A DNA stretch of 64,000 nucleotides from Billgrantia gudaonensis (lineage in GTDB: Bacteria; Pseudomonadota; Gammaproteobacteria; Pseudomonadales; Halomonadaceae): NCBI RefSeq assembly GCF_900100195.1, contig NZ_FNES01000009.1:105690-169689 (forward strand), written 5' to 3'. A program made the translations under genes and the position numbers. The notes under the pieces were generated by a model, which did not search any database, was not told the origin of the DNA, and saw only the letters and a program-made list of their open reading frames with translations. Below, one piece after another: positions 52,492-61,183 of the stretch. Within the stretch, counting starts at the first letter, position 1. The number at the start of each line of letters is the position of its first letter.

Positions 52492-53660
52492 GACTCCCCA
52501 CCCTCGCCCAGCGCGCCGAGCAGACGCGTGTTGGAGTCCCGGTCGCGCAGTGCCAGGCGCAGCCAGCCACCGTCGAGCCCGGGAAAGCCATGGGTATGGC
52601 GGGCCAGGATGCCGGCATGCAGCAACCGTTCGAACAGCCTCTCGGTCGTCAGGGCAATTGACTCAGTCATAAGCGCCTGAATCGAGCCGTCAACGGGTCT
52701 TCGGTGCTGGACCTGCCCTGCCGTCGCTTCGACATCAATCGCTGGCCGCACCAAAAAGAAGTTGGCACGACTCGGGATCACCTCGAGACCGGCGGCGGCG
52801 AGACCGGCCTGCAGGCGTGGCCGCTCGTCGGCCAGCCACTGCCGGGTACGAGCCAGGAAGGCGGTATCGGCCAGTAACGGGGCGACGAGCTCGGCCGCCA
52901 GGTGATTGACGCTCCAAGGTGGCTGGCACGCCTTAATCTTGCGCACCATTAATTCGCTCGCCAATAGATATCCCACTCGAAGTCCCGGCAATGCATAGAG
53001 CTTGGTCAGCGAACGCAACAGAACGAGATTGTCGAAGCGCGCCAGCAGGGGCGCCAGGCCCTCCTCGGGCGGCGTCACGAAGTCGATGAAGGCTTCGTCG
53101 ATCACCACCCGGCAACCACGTGCCGCAGCCAGGCTCAGCAGCCGCTCGACCGTTTCGCGGGGCACCAGGGTACCAGTGGGGTTGTTGGGTCGACACAGGA
53201 AAAGCACCGGGCAACGCTCGATCCGGCGTTCGAGCGACTCGCTGTCTAGCCGGAAGTCGGGCCCGGCCAGCGTGATATCAGCGACCTCCATGCCATGGGC
53301 ACGACAGGCCCGGGCATATTCATTGAAGGTAGGCTGAACGATGGCCGCCCGCCCGCCGGCATGTGCCGCCGCCACCAGGAAGATCGCCTCGGCGCCGCCG
53401 TTGGTCAGCAACACCTGCTCCACGGCCACGCCGGCCTGGCGGGCGATCGCCGTGCGGGCCGCGCGGTAGTCGGGGGCCGGGTAGTGCACCAGGCCGTCGG
53501 CCGCATCGGCCAGGCGGGACGGCACCCAGTCGGGCGGCCCCAGAGGATTCAGGTTGGTGCTGAAGTCGTGCAGCGGATGGTCGGGCGGGAGGCCGAAGCG
53601 CGCCAGCAGCGACGTGGCCTGGCCGCCATGCGAAGGCCAGGTGGCATCGTGCGTCGTCAT
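52488..53660 (-). CDS. cobD: Threonine-phosphate decarboxylase, PLP-dependent
   Basis: Makes the aminopropanol phosphate linker of cobalamin from threonine phosphate. The 390-residue class I aminotransferase-fold protein has the PLP Lys220 in SLTKLYALPGLRVGY and the substrate segment CRPNNPTGT. Residues about 308-338 form an extra stretch (including QVQHRRPVDGSIQALMTE) before the final domain, not typical of the family. Parts of the coding sequence near 52650-52740 and 52930-52975 use fewer GC-ending codons than the rest. Four-base overlaps join it to cbiB and cobU. Confidence 0.9.
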   Translation of the reverse strand: MTTHDATWPSHGGQATSLLARFGLPPDHPLHDFSTNLNPLGPPDWVPSRLADAADGLVHYPAPDYRAARTAIARQAGVAVEQVLLTNGGAEAIFLVAAAHAGGRAAIVQPTFNEYARACRAHGMEVADITLAGPDFRLDSESLERRIERCPVLFLCRPNNPTGTLVPRETVERLLSLAAARGCRVVIDEAFIDFVTPPEEGLAPLLARFDNLVLLRSLTKLYALPGLRVGYLLASELMVRKIKACQPPWSVNHLAAELVAPLLADTAFLARTRQWLADERPRLQAGLAAAGLEVIPSRANFFLVRPAIDVEATAGQVQHRRPVDGSIQALMTESIALTTERLFERLLHAGILARHTHGFPGLDGGWLRLALRDRDSNTRLLGALGEGGES

Positions 53661-54649
53661 GTCAGCCCCTCCCGGATCAACACCGCCAGCGCCATCAGCA
53701 ACGCGAAAGCCAACCAGCCGCCGTGCATATGGCAGATCGCACGCTCGATGTGCCCCACGGCCAGCGGTTCGCCGCCCTCGCTCGGCGGGACGCCCAGCAC
53801 CGCACGGTGCGAGGCCACGCCAGCGTAATGGTTGGTGCCGCGCAGCTGAACCCCCAGCAACTGCGCCACCATGGCTTCAGGCCAGCCGGCATTGGGGCTC
53901 GGGTGGCTTGGCGCCTGACGCCAGGTGGCCGCCAGCGCCCCAGTACGGTGGGCGCCCGGCATCGCCCAGGCAGCGAGCCACAGGGCCAGCGCGGTCAGCC
54001 TGGCCGGCAGCCAGTTGGCCAGGTCGTCGAGTTTCGCCGCCGCGTAGCCGAAGTCGGCATAGCGCACGTTGCGGTAGCCGACCATCGAATCCAGGGTATT
54101 GACCGCCTTGTAAGCCAGAGCCAGTGGCGCCCCGCCGAGCAGGGCCCAGAACAGCGGCGCAGTAATGCCGTCGACGCAGTTCTCGGCCACCGTTTCCACG
54201 GCGCCCCGGGCGATCTCGGCCTCATCGAGTCGTTCCGTGTCACGCCCCACGATCATTGACAGGGCGCGTCGGGCGGCAGGCAGATCACCGCGGCTAAGTG
54301 GCGAGGCCACCGCCCGGCCGGCATCGGCCAATCCCTTGATGGACAGCGCCGCGGCCAATAGCCACAGCTCGGCGGCAAGCGCCAGCCACGGATGCACCCG
54401 CGCAAGCAGCACCAGCGCTCCCCAGGTGAGCATGAGAGTACCCGCCACCACGGTCATCGTCATCGCGGCACCGCGCCAGCGCCGCGCTCGTGCGGAACCC
54501 TGGTTCCAGGCACGCTCCAGGACCTTAACCGCGCGGCCGATGCCCACCACCGGGTGCGGCAGGCAGCGCGGGTCGCCGAGTAGCAGGTCGATGACCACGG
54601 CAGCCGCCACCCACCCCAGCAGCGCCAACGTCAGGGGCTCCTGGGTCAT
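53657..54649 (-). CDS. cbiB: Adenosylcobinamide-phosphate synthase
   Basis: The 330-residue membrane protein attaches the aminopropanol linker to adenosylcobyric acid. Family motifs present: LLGDPRCLPHPVVGIGR near the N-terminus and ENCVDGITAPLFWALLGGAPLA in part, plus NTLDSMVGYRN in the centre. The ATG overlaps cobT's stop by four bases. Often called cobD in Salmonella naming; here cbiB avoids confusion with the decarboxylase. Confidence 0.94.
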   Translation of the reverse strand: MTQEPLTLALLGWVAAAVVIDLLLGDPRCLPHPVVGIGRAVKVLERAWNQGSARARRWRGAAMTMTVVAGTLMLTWGALVLLARVHPWLALAAELWLLAAALSIKGLADAGRAVASPLSRGDLPAARRALSMIVGRDTERLDEAEIARGAVETVAENCVDGITAPLFWALLGGAPLALAYKAVNTLDSMVGYRNVRYADFGYAAAKLDDLANWLPARLTALALWLAAWAMPGAHRTGALAATWRQAPSHPSPNAGWPEAMVAQLLGVQLRGTNHYAGVASHRAVLGVPPSEGGEPLAVGHIERAICHMHGGWLAFALLMALAVLIREGLT

Positions 54650-55698
54650 GGCGTCTGACTGGCAGCGACCCCGGCATCCTCGAAGGTCGCCATCTCGGCC
54701 AGCATGCGGCAAGCCGCTTCCAGCAGCGGGAAAGCGAGCGCTGCACCGGTACCCTCGCCCAGGCGAAGCTCGAGCTCGAGCAACGGCCGGGCATCGAGCG
54801 CCGCCAGGGCATGGCCGTGGCCCGGCTCCTGGGAGCGGTGCCCGAAGATCAGATAGTCGCGCGTGGCCGACCCCAGCCGGCAGGCCACGAGCGCCGCCAC
54901 CGTGGCGATGAAGCCATCGACCAGCAGCGGCACCCGTCGTGCCGCTCCCCCCAGATAGGCGCCGACCATGGCGGCGATCTCCAGGCCCCCGAGCTTGGCC
55001 AGCACGTCGAGTGGGTCATCGCGAGCCGGCGCGCGAGCGGCGATGGCACGTTCGATGATCGCCTGCTTGTGGGCGAGGCGCTCGACGGGAATCCCGGTAC
55101 CGTTCCCGATCAGGCCGGTCACCGAACTCTCGGTGAGCACTGCCAACAGGGCGCTGCTCGCCGTAGTGTTGGCGATGCCCATCTCGCCGACGATCAGGCA
55201 GCGACAACCCGCCTCGGCGGCACGCTCGGCCGCGCGAATGCCCACCTCGATCGCCCGCACGGCTTCGTCACGGGACATGGCGTCTCGCTCGACGAAGTTG
55301 GCACTGCCTGCACGCACTTTCTCGTGGACCACTCCCGATGACGGCAGCTCGGCGGCCACCCCCACGTCGATCACCTCGAGGCGGGCGTCGATCTGCCGGG
55401 CAAAGACGTTGATCGCCGCACCGCCGGCCACGAAGTTGGCCACCATTTGTGCGGTGACTTCCTGAGGGAAGGCCGACACGCCCTCGGCGGCCACCCCGTG
55501 GTCGGCGGCGAACACCAGCACCCCGGGCGGCGCGACCCGGGGAAAGGCCTCGCCGGTGATGGAAGCCAGCGTCACGGCCAGCGCTTCCAGCCGGCCTAGG
55601 CTGCCCGGCGGCTTGGTGAGGTTGTCAAGATGAGCGGCGACCCGGTCTTCCATGGCGCTGTCGGCGGGTTCGAGACGCGCGAGGGTATCGGCGAGCAT
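54646..55698 (-). CDS. cobT: Nicotinate-nucleotide:dimethylbenzimidazole phosphoribosyltransferase
   Basis: Activates the lower-ligand base as alpha-ribazole phosphate. The 350-residue form chosen here starts at MLADTLARLEPADSAM, seven bases after an AGGA; a start ten codons upstream (55728) lacks a ribosome-binding site. Family motifs: LTKPPGSLGRLE, FAADHGVAAEGVSAFPQEVT in part, VGEMGIANTT, and catalytic Glu in GEGTGAALA. First gene of the lower-ligand block; no riboswitch is seen in its short leader. Confidence 0.95.
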   Translation of the reverse strand: MLADTLARLEPADSAMEDRVAAHLDNLTKPPGSLGRLEALAVTLASITGEAFPRVAPPGVLVFAADHGVAAEGVSAFPQEVTAQMVANFVAGGAAINVFARQIDARLEVIDVGVAAELPSSGVVHEKVRAGSANFVERDAMSRDEAVRAIEVGIRAAERAAEAGCRCLIVGEMGIANTTASSALLAVLTESSVTGLIGNGTGIPVERLAHKQAIIERAIAARAPARDDPLDVLAKLGGLEIAAMVGAYLGGAARRVPLLVDGFIATVAALVACRLGSATRDYLIFGHRSQEPGHGHALAALDARPLLELELRLGEGTGAALAFPLLEAACRMLAEMATFEDAGVAASQTP

Positions 55699-55831
55699 GC
55701 AAGCGTCCTGCGGTGGCATGGGTGACATCGAAGGCGATCATCATAGCAGCCCTGATCCGCTCCAGCAGAACCGCAGCGATATCGACGCCGTCGTCGTCGG
55801 CATGCCTTGGCGTCTTTCCGAAGCGCCTCTA

Positions 55832-55851
55832 TACTGTACATGAATACAGTA
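55832..55851. promoter_or_regulatory. LexA (SOS) box
   Basis: TACTGTACATGAATACAGTA keeps the full CTGT-N8-ACAG core of the gammaproteobacterial SOS box. It ends 14 bases before the radical SAM start codon, so repression of that gene by LexA is expected; cobT starts 134 bases away on the other strand. Confidence 0.88.
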
Positions 55852-55865
55852 ACGGAGATTGCCGC

Positions 55866-56948
55866 ATGCCTCGTTCCACCGCCGCGGCTCCCCACAAGGG
55901 GCGCGGCGCCACTTTCGACCCTGACAATCGCTTCGCTCCCACGCGGGTGGAGGCGGAGGACGACGGCTGGTGGCAAGAAGACGTCCCCGAGCGACTGGCC
56001 ACCGAGGTCCGCGAGGAACGCGCTCGCAGCGCCCTGTCCTGGAACCGCTCGCCCGACCTCCCCTTCGACCGTTCGCTCAACCCCTATCGCGGCTGCGAGC
56101 ACGGCTGCATCTACTGCTACGCCCGGCCCAGCCACGCCTACTGGGATCTCTCCCCCGGTCTCGACTTCGAGTCGCGCTTGATCGCCCGTACCGGGCTCGT
56201 CGAGCGCCTGCGCGAAGAGCTGGCCAAGCCCGGCCACGTGTGCCGCTCCATCAACTTGGCCGGCAACACCGACGCCTACCAACCGCTGGAGGCCGAGCGC
56301 CGGACTACCCGCGAGGTGCTCGCCCTGCTTCTCGAATGTCGCCACCCGGTGACCCTGGTCACCAAGAGCGCGCTCATCTTGCGCGACCGCGACCTGCTCG
56401 CCGAAATGGCCCGCCACCGACTGGTACGGGTGATGATCAGCCTGACGAGCCTGGATCGCGATCTCAAGCGTGCACTGGAGCCGCGCGCCGCCTCGCCGGC
56501 AGCCCGGCTGCGCACCATCGAGCAGCTGACGGCGGCAGGCGTGCCGGTGGGCACACTGATCGCCCCGGTGATTCCCGGACTCACCGACCACGAACTCGAG
56601 CGCCTACTGGGGGCCGCCCGCGAGGCGGGTGCCGGTACGGCCGGGTGGATGCTGCTGCGTCTACCGAGAGAAGTGGCGCCGCTGTTCGAAGAGTGGCTCG
56701 AAACCCACTACCCCGAGCGCGCCGCCAAGGTCATGAGCCTGATCCGCCAATGCCGCGACGGCGAGGTGTACGACAGCCGCTTCGGCAAACGCATGCGCGG
56801 CGAAGGCATCTTCGTCGACCTGCTCGAGCAGCGCTTCGCCCGGGCGTGCCGACAGCTGGGGTTCAACACGCCAGACGCCTGGGCGGCGCAGTCGCTGGAT
56901 ACCGCGGCGTTTCGCCCACCCCGCGCCCAGGGCGATCTGTTCGCTTGA
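55866..56948 (+). CDS. PA0069-family radical SAM protein (SPL-like)
   Basis: The 360-residue protein has the radical SAM cluster CxxxCxxC (Cys77, Cys81, Cys84 in RGCEHGCIYCYAR) and resembles spore photoproduct lyase-type Rv2578c/PA0069 proteins. The ATG follows GGAG by eight bases. Members of this family in Pseudomonas belong to the LexA regulon, and the consensus SOS box here fits that. A DNA-repair-related role is inferred; the reaction is unknown. Confidence 0.9.
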   Translation: MPRSTAAAPHKGRGATFDPDNRFAPTRVEAEDDGWWQEDVPERLATEVREERARSALSWNRSPDLPFDRSLNPYRGCEHGCIYCYARPSHAYWDLSPGLDFESRLIARTGLVERLREELAKPGHVCRSINLAGNTDAYQPLEAERRTTREVLALLLECRHPVTLVTKSALILRDRDLLAEMARHRLVRVMISLTSLDRDLKRALEPRAASPAARLRTIEQLTAAGVPVGTLIAPVIPGLTDHELERLLGAAREAGAGTAGWMLLRLPREVAPLFEEWLETHYPERAAKVMSLIRQCRDGEVYDSRFGKRMRGEGIFVDLLEQRFARACRQLGFNTPDAWAAQSLDTAAFRPPRAQGDLFA

Positions 56949-56954
56949 GCCCGA

Positions 56955-57953
56955 TCACGGAATGAGCACGGCAGCGCCCGACAACCGCCCTTGGCGCAGA
57001 TCGTCCAGCGCCTGGTTGGCGGCTTCCAAGGGGTAGGCTCGGGTCTCGGTGCGGATCGGCACCTCGGGGGCGAGCGCCAGGAACTCCTCGCCGTCGCGGC
57101 GGGTGAGGTTGGCCACCGACCGGACGCTGCGCTCCTCCCACAGCAGGCGATAGGGGAAAGCGGGAATGTCGGACATGTGGATGCCCCCCGAGACCACCGT
57201 GCCGCCGGGTTTGACGTGACCGAGCGCCGTGGGCACCAGTTCGCCCACCGGCGCGAACAGCAGCGCGGCATCCAGCCGCTCGGGTGGCGCCTCGTCGCTA
57301 CCGCCGGCCCACACGGCACCCAACCGCCGGGCGAACGCTTGAGCCGCGTCGTCCCCCGGGCGGGTGAAGGCGTAGACATGCTGGCCGCGGGCCACAGCGA
57401 GTTGGGCGAGGATGTGCGCCGCGGCACCGAAGCCGTAGATGCCCAGGCAGCGGTTCGCCTCGCCGCCGGCGAGCCGCCAGGTGCGATAGCCGATCAGTCC
57501 TGCGCAGAGCAGCGGTGCTGCGGCCTGGGCATCGTCGTCGTGGATGGGAAAGCAGTAGCGGACGTCGGCCACGGCGTACTCGGCATAGCCGCCGTCGCGG
57601 GTGTAGCCGGTGAACTCGGCACGCTCGCAGAGGTTCTCGCGGCCGGCGCGGCAGGGTTGGCACTCGCCGCAGGTCCAGCCGAGCCAGGGCACGCCGATGC
57701 GCTGGCCCACCTCCAGACCGGCGACGCCTTCGCCCAGCGCCGTCACCTCCCCCACCACCTCGTGGCCGGGCACGAGCGGCAGTCGTGGCTCGCTGAGCTC
57801 ACCGTCGATGACATGGAGGTCGGTGCGGCAGACACCGCAAGCCAGCACCCGAAGCTGGATCTCGCCGGCACCCGGGTGCGGAACGGGAATTTCGTCGAGC
57901 GCCAGGGGCTGGCCGGGGGCATGCAGGCGCATGGCACGCATCGTGGCATTCAT
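56955..57953 (-). CDS. Zinc-dependent alcohol dehydrogenase
   Basis: The 332-residue MDR enzyme has catalytic-zinc ligands in LACGVCRTDLHV and GHEVVGEV, and the four-cysteine structural-zinc loop CGECQPCRAGRENLC. The cofactor motif is IYGFGAAAH rather than the common GxGxxG. AGGAG precedes the ATG by seven bases. AdhA-like dehydrogenases of this type prefer NAD(P) and simple alcohols or aldehydes. Convergent with the radical SAM gene. Confidence 0.9.
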   Translation of the reverse strand: MNATMRAMRLHAPGQPLALDEIPVPHPGAGEIQLRVLACGVCRTDLHVIDGELSEPRLPLVPGHEVVGEVTALGEGVAGLEVGQRIGVPWLGWTCGECQPCRAGRENLCERAEFTGYTRDGGYAEYAVADVRYCFPIHDDDAQAAAPLLCAGLIGYRTWRLAGGEANRCLGIYGFGAAAHILAQLAVARGQHVYAFTRPGDDAAQAFARRLGAVWAGGSDEAPPERLDAALLFAPVGELVPTALGHVKPGGTVVSGGIHMSDIPAFPYRLLWEERSVRSVANLTRRDGEEFLALAPEVPIRTETRAYPLEAANQALDDLRQGRLSGAAVLIP

Positions 57954-57993
57954 GGGCGAGCTCCTGTCTGGTCTTGCCTGATGCCAGGATAGC

Positions 57994-58794
57994 TCAGGCG
58001 GCGACCTCGACCTCATAGCCGGTGAACTTGCGCAGGTTGATCACACCGCTATCGAGGATCAGATACTGACCTTTCACGCCGTGTAGCATGCCGGAAACCT
58101 CCGGGTGCTTGTCGAAGTTGTGGGAGACGATCTTGCGCGGATACTCCAGCACCGGATAAGCCAGGCTCACCGCACGCTCGTCGAGGATACGGATGGCCTC
58201 GTGACCGAAGCGCTCGCGAAGGTTGGCCAACCCGCTGTCGAGACGCGCAAGCAGACGGTCGCGCTCGGCGGCGAGATCCAGCGGCGCCACCTCGCCCTTG
58301 AGCATGGCGCGCCAGTTGGTGCGGTCTGACACGGTCTCCTTGAACAGCACTTCGACGAAGCCGGCCTGTTGGCGGCTCTCCACCGCCAGCACCGGCAGGG
58401 CCTGGACGGCACCCTGGTCGAGCCAGCGGGTCGGCACCTGGGTGGCCCGGGTGATGCCCACCTTGAGACCCGATGCGTTGGCCAGGTAGACGACGTGGGG
58501 CTGGAAGCAGTGGCGCTCGCCCCACTCCGGCTCGCGGCAGGTACCCTCGTAGTAGTGGCACAGTTCCGGCTTGACGATGCAGGTATCGCACTGGGCGAGA
58601 CGCTTGAAGCAGGGGTAGCAGTAGCCCTGACCGAAGCTCTTGCGGGTCGCTCGACCGCAATGCGTACAGGCGATGGCACCGCTCCAAGACAGGCGCAGCG
58701 GACGTCCCAGACAGGCATTGAGGTCGAGCCGCTGCGTACCGGCACGCAGCGTATAATGCGCCGGCGCGTTGCCGCGCCCGGGCTCCACGGCCAT
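57994..58794 (-). CDS. DUF2797 family protein, Cys-rich zinc-ribbon-like
   Basis: The 266-residue conserved protein has a cluster of CxxC pairs (CTHCGR, CYPCF, CDTC) in RKSFGQGYCYPCFKRLAQC and TCREPEWGERHC, suggesting zinc binding. A GIY-YIG-like nuclease relation has been suggested for this family but no active residues are obvious. Family members often begin a few residues farther upstream; no in-frame start codon occurs there, so the ATG of MAVEPGRG was taken. Same strand as the DUF1315 gene, 49 bases downstream. Confidence 0.85.
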   Translation of the reverse strand: MAVEPGRGNAPAHYTLRAGTQRLDLNACLGRPLRLSWSGAIACTHCGRATRKSFGQGYCYPCFKRLAQCDTCIVKPELCHYYEGTCREPEWGERHCFQPHVVYLANASGLKVGITRATQVPTRWLDQGAVQALPVLAVESRQQAGFVEVLFKETVSDRTNWRAMLKGEVAPLDLAAERDRLLARLDSGLANLRERFGHEAIRILDERAVSLAYPVLEYPRKIVSHNFDKHPEVSGMLHGVKGQYLILDSGVINLRKFTGYEVEVAA

Positions 58795-58843
58795 CTTGGT
58801 CAGACACCCCCGGATGACATGGCCAACGGCGATGGTCGATGCC

Positions 58844-59128
58844 TCATCCACGGGTGGCGTCCTGAGCCAGGCCGGCCAGCTCGGGGGGCACGTCGGCACC
58901 GCTGGCAGCGCTGCCGCAACTGCGCTGCGAAAGGTAGCCGACGCGCTGTTCCTCGGGCACCCGGCATTCGGCCTCATAGCGCATCACCGCCTCCAGGCAG
59001 AGCTCGGTCTGCTCGGCGGTGAGCCAACGACCATCGGGCCATTTGCGCAGGGCTACCGCCTGCTTGAGGCTCTCGTAGATGGCCGGAGTCATCTGCTGGA
59101 TCATGCGCTCGAAGGTCATCTCGCTCAT
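58844..59128 (-). CDS. DUF1315 (YeaC-like) small protein
   Basis: The 94-residue protein begins MSEMTFERMIQQMTPAIYESLK and has the helical YeaC pattern ALRKWPDGRWLTAEQTELCLEA in part and MRYEAE. Function unknown. It lies 26 bases after the rhomboid gene and before the DUF2797 gene; the three may form an operon. Confidence 0.85.
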   Translation of the reverse strand: MSEMTFERMIQQMTPAIYESLKQAVALRKWPDGRWLTAEQTELCLEAVMRYEAECRVPEEQRVGYLSQRSCGSAASGADVPPELAGLAQDATRG

Positions 59129-59154
59129 GGCATCGTTCTCGTGAAAGGGGAAAG

Positions 59155-60003
59155 TCAATGGCGGCGATGCGCCTTGCGGGAATGGTACCAGCCCATGGCC
59201 AACCCCACGACCAGGCCGCCCAAATGCGCTTCGTTGGCCACGTTGCCGAACCCCACCAGCGAGGCGGCATCGGTCATGGTGAACACCATCCAGCCGAGCA
59301 TGAACACGACCAGCATCTGCGGTACGAAGAAACCACTGGACGGAACGCGGCGCGACATCAGCCAGACGTAGCCGAGCAGGGCGAAATCGACGCCGGACAT
59401 GCCGCCGAAGAGCACCGTGCCGGCAGCGTACTGCGCGAGGTTGGCGCCGATACCGGCGATCAACAGCACGGCCAGCATGCGACGAGAGCCATGCAGCGCC
59501 TCGACCTGACGCCCGAAATACCACAGCCAGAGCATGTTGAAGATCAGGTGCATCCAGCCGAAGTGCAGAAAGGCCGGTGACAGCAGCCGCCATACCTGGC
59601 CGCTGGTGACAGCCTCGCCCAGGCTGCCCACGGCAAGACTACCGTTGGCCACGCCCACCGGCACGATGGTCAACAAGGCCACGACGAGATCGCCGAACAG
59701 CCCCATGGCGGCGAAGACCAGCAGACACAGCGCCAGGGTCGAAGCGGTCACCGGCGCCTGACGAAAGGGGACGGCCAGCGAAGCCCCCCCGCCGGCGGGC
59801 TTTCGACGCTCGGGCTCGAGCGCTTCACCGCGCTGCCAGCGCATGAGCAACTGCTGGAGGGCCGCTTGCTGGTCGGGATCGGCCAGCCACAGCACTTGCC
59901 CGTCCTCCTCCTCGGTGAAGCGGTGACCGATGCGATGCGCCCACAGCGCTCGTCGCAACTCGCTGGTGTCGATGTCGTGGGGGAACAGCATCACCCGATA
60001 CAT
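59155..60003 (-). CDS. GlpG-like rhomboid intramembrane serine protease
   Basis: The 282-residue protein has an N-terminal soluble domain (about 1-75) and six membrane segments. The catalytic dyad is Ser203 in GMSGVDFALLGY and His260 in NEAHLGG; the conserved HFGWMHLIFNM loop-helix (about 147-157) is intact. The ATG follows CAGGAGAG. Cleaves membrane proteins within the bilayer; substrates unknown. Confidence 0.93.
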   Translation of the reverse strand: MYRVMLFPHDIDTSELRRALWAHRIGHRFTEEEDGQVLWLADPDQQAALQQLLMRWQRGEALEPERRKPAGGGASLAVPFRQAPVTASTLALCLLVFAAMGLFGDLVVALLTIVPVGVANGSLAVGSLGEAVTSGQVWRLLSPAFLHFGWMHLIFNMLWLWYFGRQVEALHGSRRMLAVLLIAGIGANLAQYAAGTVLFGGMSGVDFALLGYVWLMSRRVPSSGFFVPQMLVVFMLGWMVFTMTDAASLVGFGNVANEAHLGGLVVGLAMGWYHSRKAHRRH

Positions 60004-60050
60004 GAGCTCTCCTGAGTCGGCGTCGCGATCCCGCCACCGTACGCGCACAG

Positions 60051-60080
60051 AAAAAATCCGGCGGAAGGGGAGCCGCCGGA
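60051..60080 (-). terminator. Intrinsic terminator upstream of the rhomboid gene
   Basis: On the minus strand TCCGGCGG and CCGCCGGA flank an eight-base loop and are followed by TTTTTT. It lies about 100 bases after the metallophosphatase stop and 47 before the rhomboid start. The AT-rich 97 bases before it hold a 12-codon ORF (60110-60148, MTVNFPCLRSSE) and no larger gene. Confidence 0.85.
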
Positions 60081-60177
60081 CAAGAGCAAGGGATCATTCA
60101 AGGGAACACTTACTCTGATGAGCGAAGGCACGGGAAGTTCACGGTCATGATCGAAAAAAATCGTAGCTTTTTGTAAA

Positions 60178-61182
60178 TCAATCAAAGTCGATCTCCCAGG
60201 GACGAGGCCTCGCCGTCTCCTCCTGCGGCACCCGAACCCACACGAAATGATCGGCGTTCAGGCGCGACTCGCCGCTCCAGCGATAGGCCACGAGGCGGCC
60301 GAACTTCACGGCGCTGTAGTCCAGACAGGCCACGTTGCGAGCCGGCAGCGAGGGAATGCCCTCGCACCAGTAGTGACCGATGAACAGCGGTGGCTCGTCC
60401 GCCCCGTAATGACTGAGATAGGCCCGCTCGCGGTCGGTCAGCGGCCGCGATTCCAGATCGTCGGGAAGATTGTCCGGCTGAAAGACCACATCGCCCCAGG
60501 TGCGTGGATTCCGGGCCCAGAAGTGGGCGCGAAAACTCCTGCGCGTGAAACCGTCGCCGGAATGGATCGTCACCCCTTCGGGAAGCGGAATGTGGGTACC
60601 GCGAGTCAGGCGATCCATCACTTGCCAGGCGAAGGTGCCATGTTCTACCGACGCCTCGAGGAAGGCCGAATCGATGCGCCCGTCGGGGTGCTCGCGGCGC
60701 AGCGCATCGATCAGCGGCTGATCCCAGCAGGCATGCACCACGCGCAGGCCAGGCAGCTCCAGCAGCAGCGGAATCTCGCGGAACCAGGCCAGCGCGTCGT
60801 CCCATTCGGCGGGGTGGTCCCGGTACTGCTCCAGGGTCTCCTTGATGATGCGATTGTGGCGCGGCGTATGCTCGCGCAGCCACTCGCGACCCAGGCGTGA
60901 CGGCGCACGCTGACAGTAGGCCAGGGCATTGTACTCGTGATTGCCCATGACGATCTCGGCCTCGCCCTCCTCCACCATGCGTCGCACGATGTTCACCGCC
61001 AGGCGGATGCGTGGGCCGCGATCGATCAGGTCTCCGAGGAAGATGGCCCGACGCCGCGGATGACGATAGACGCCGCCGCGCCGATGATAACCGAGCTTTT
61101 CCAGCAGGCTCGCCAGCGTGGCACCGCAGCCGTGCACGTCGCCGATCAGGTCGAAGCCTTCGAGACTCGCGTATCGCGTCAC
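60178..61182 (-). CDS. Metallophosphatase (calcineurin-like; ApaH/PrpE-type)
   Basis: The 334-residue protein starts at a GTG one base after the NAD kinase stop. It has the binuclear-metal motifs GDVHG (14-18), GDLIDRG (50-56) and GNHE (80-83), and C-terminal histidines (FIGHYW). Related enzymes cleave diadenosine tetraphosphate or phosphoproteins. The substrate is unknown; tight linkage to nadK suggests a nucleotide. Confidence 0.87.
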   Translation of the reverse strand: MTRYASLEGFDLIGDVHGCGATLASLLEKLGYHRRGGVYRHPRRRAIFLGDLIDRGPRIRLAVNIVRRMVEEGEAEIVMGNHEYNALAYCQRAPSRLGREWLREHTPRHNRIIKETLEQYRDHPAEWDDALAWFREIPLLLELPGLRVVHACWDQPLIDALRREHPDGRIDSAFLEASVEHGTFAWQVMDRLTRGTHIPLPEGVTIHSGDGFTRRSFRAHFWARNPRTWGDVVFQPDNLPDDLESRPLTDRERAYLSHYGADEPPLFIGHYWCEGIPSLPARNVACLDYSAVKFGRLVAYRWSGESRLNADHFVWVRVPQEETARPRPWEIDFD

Positions 61183-61183
61183 T

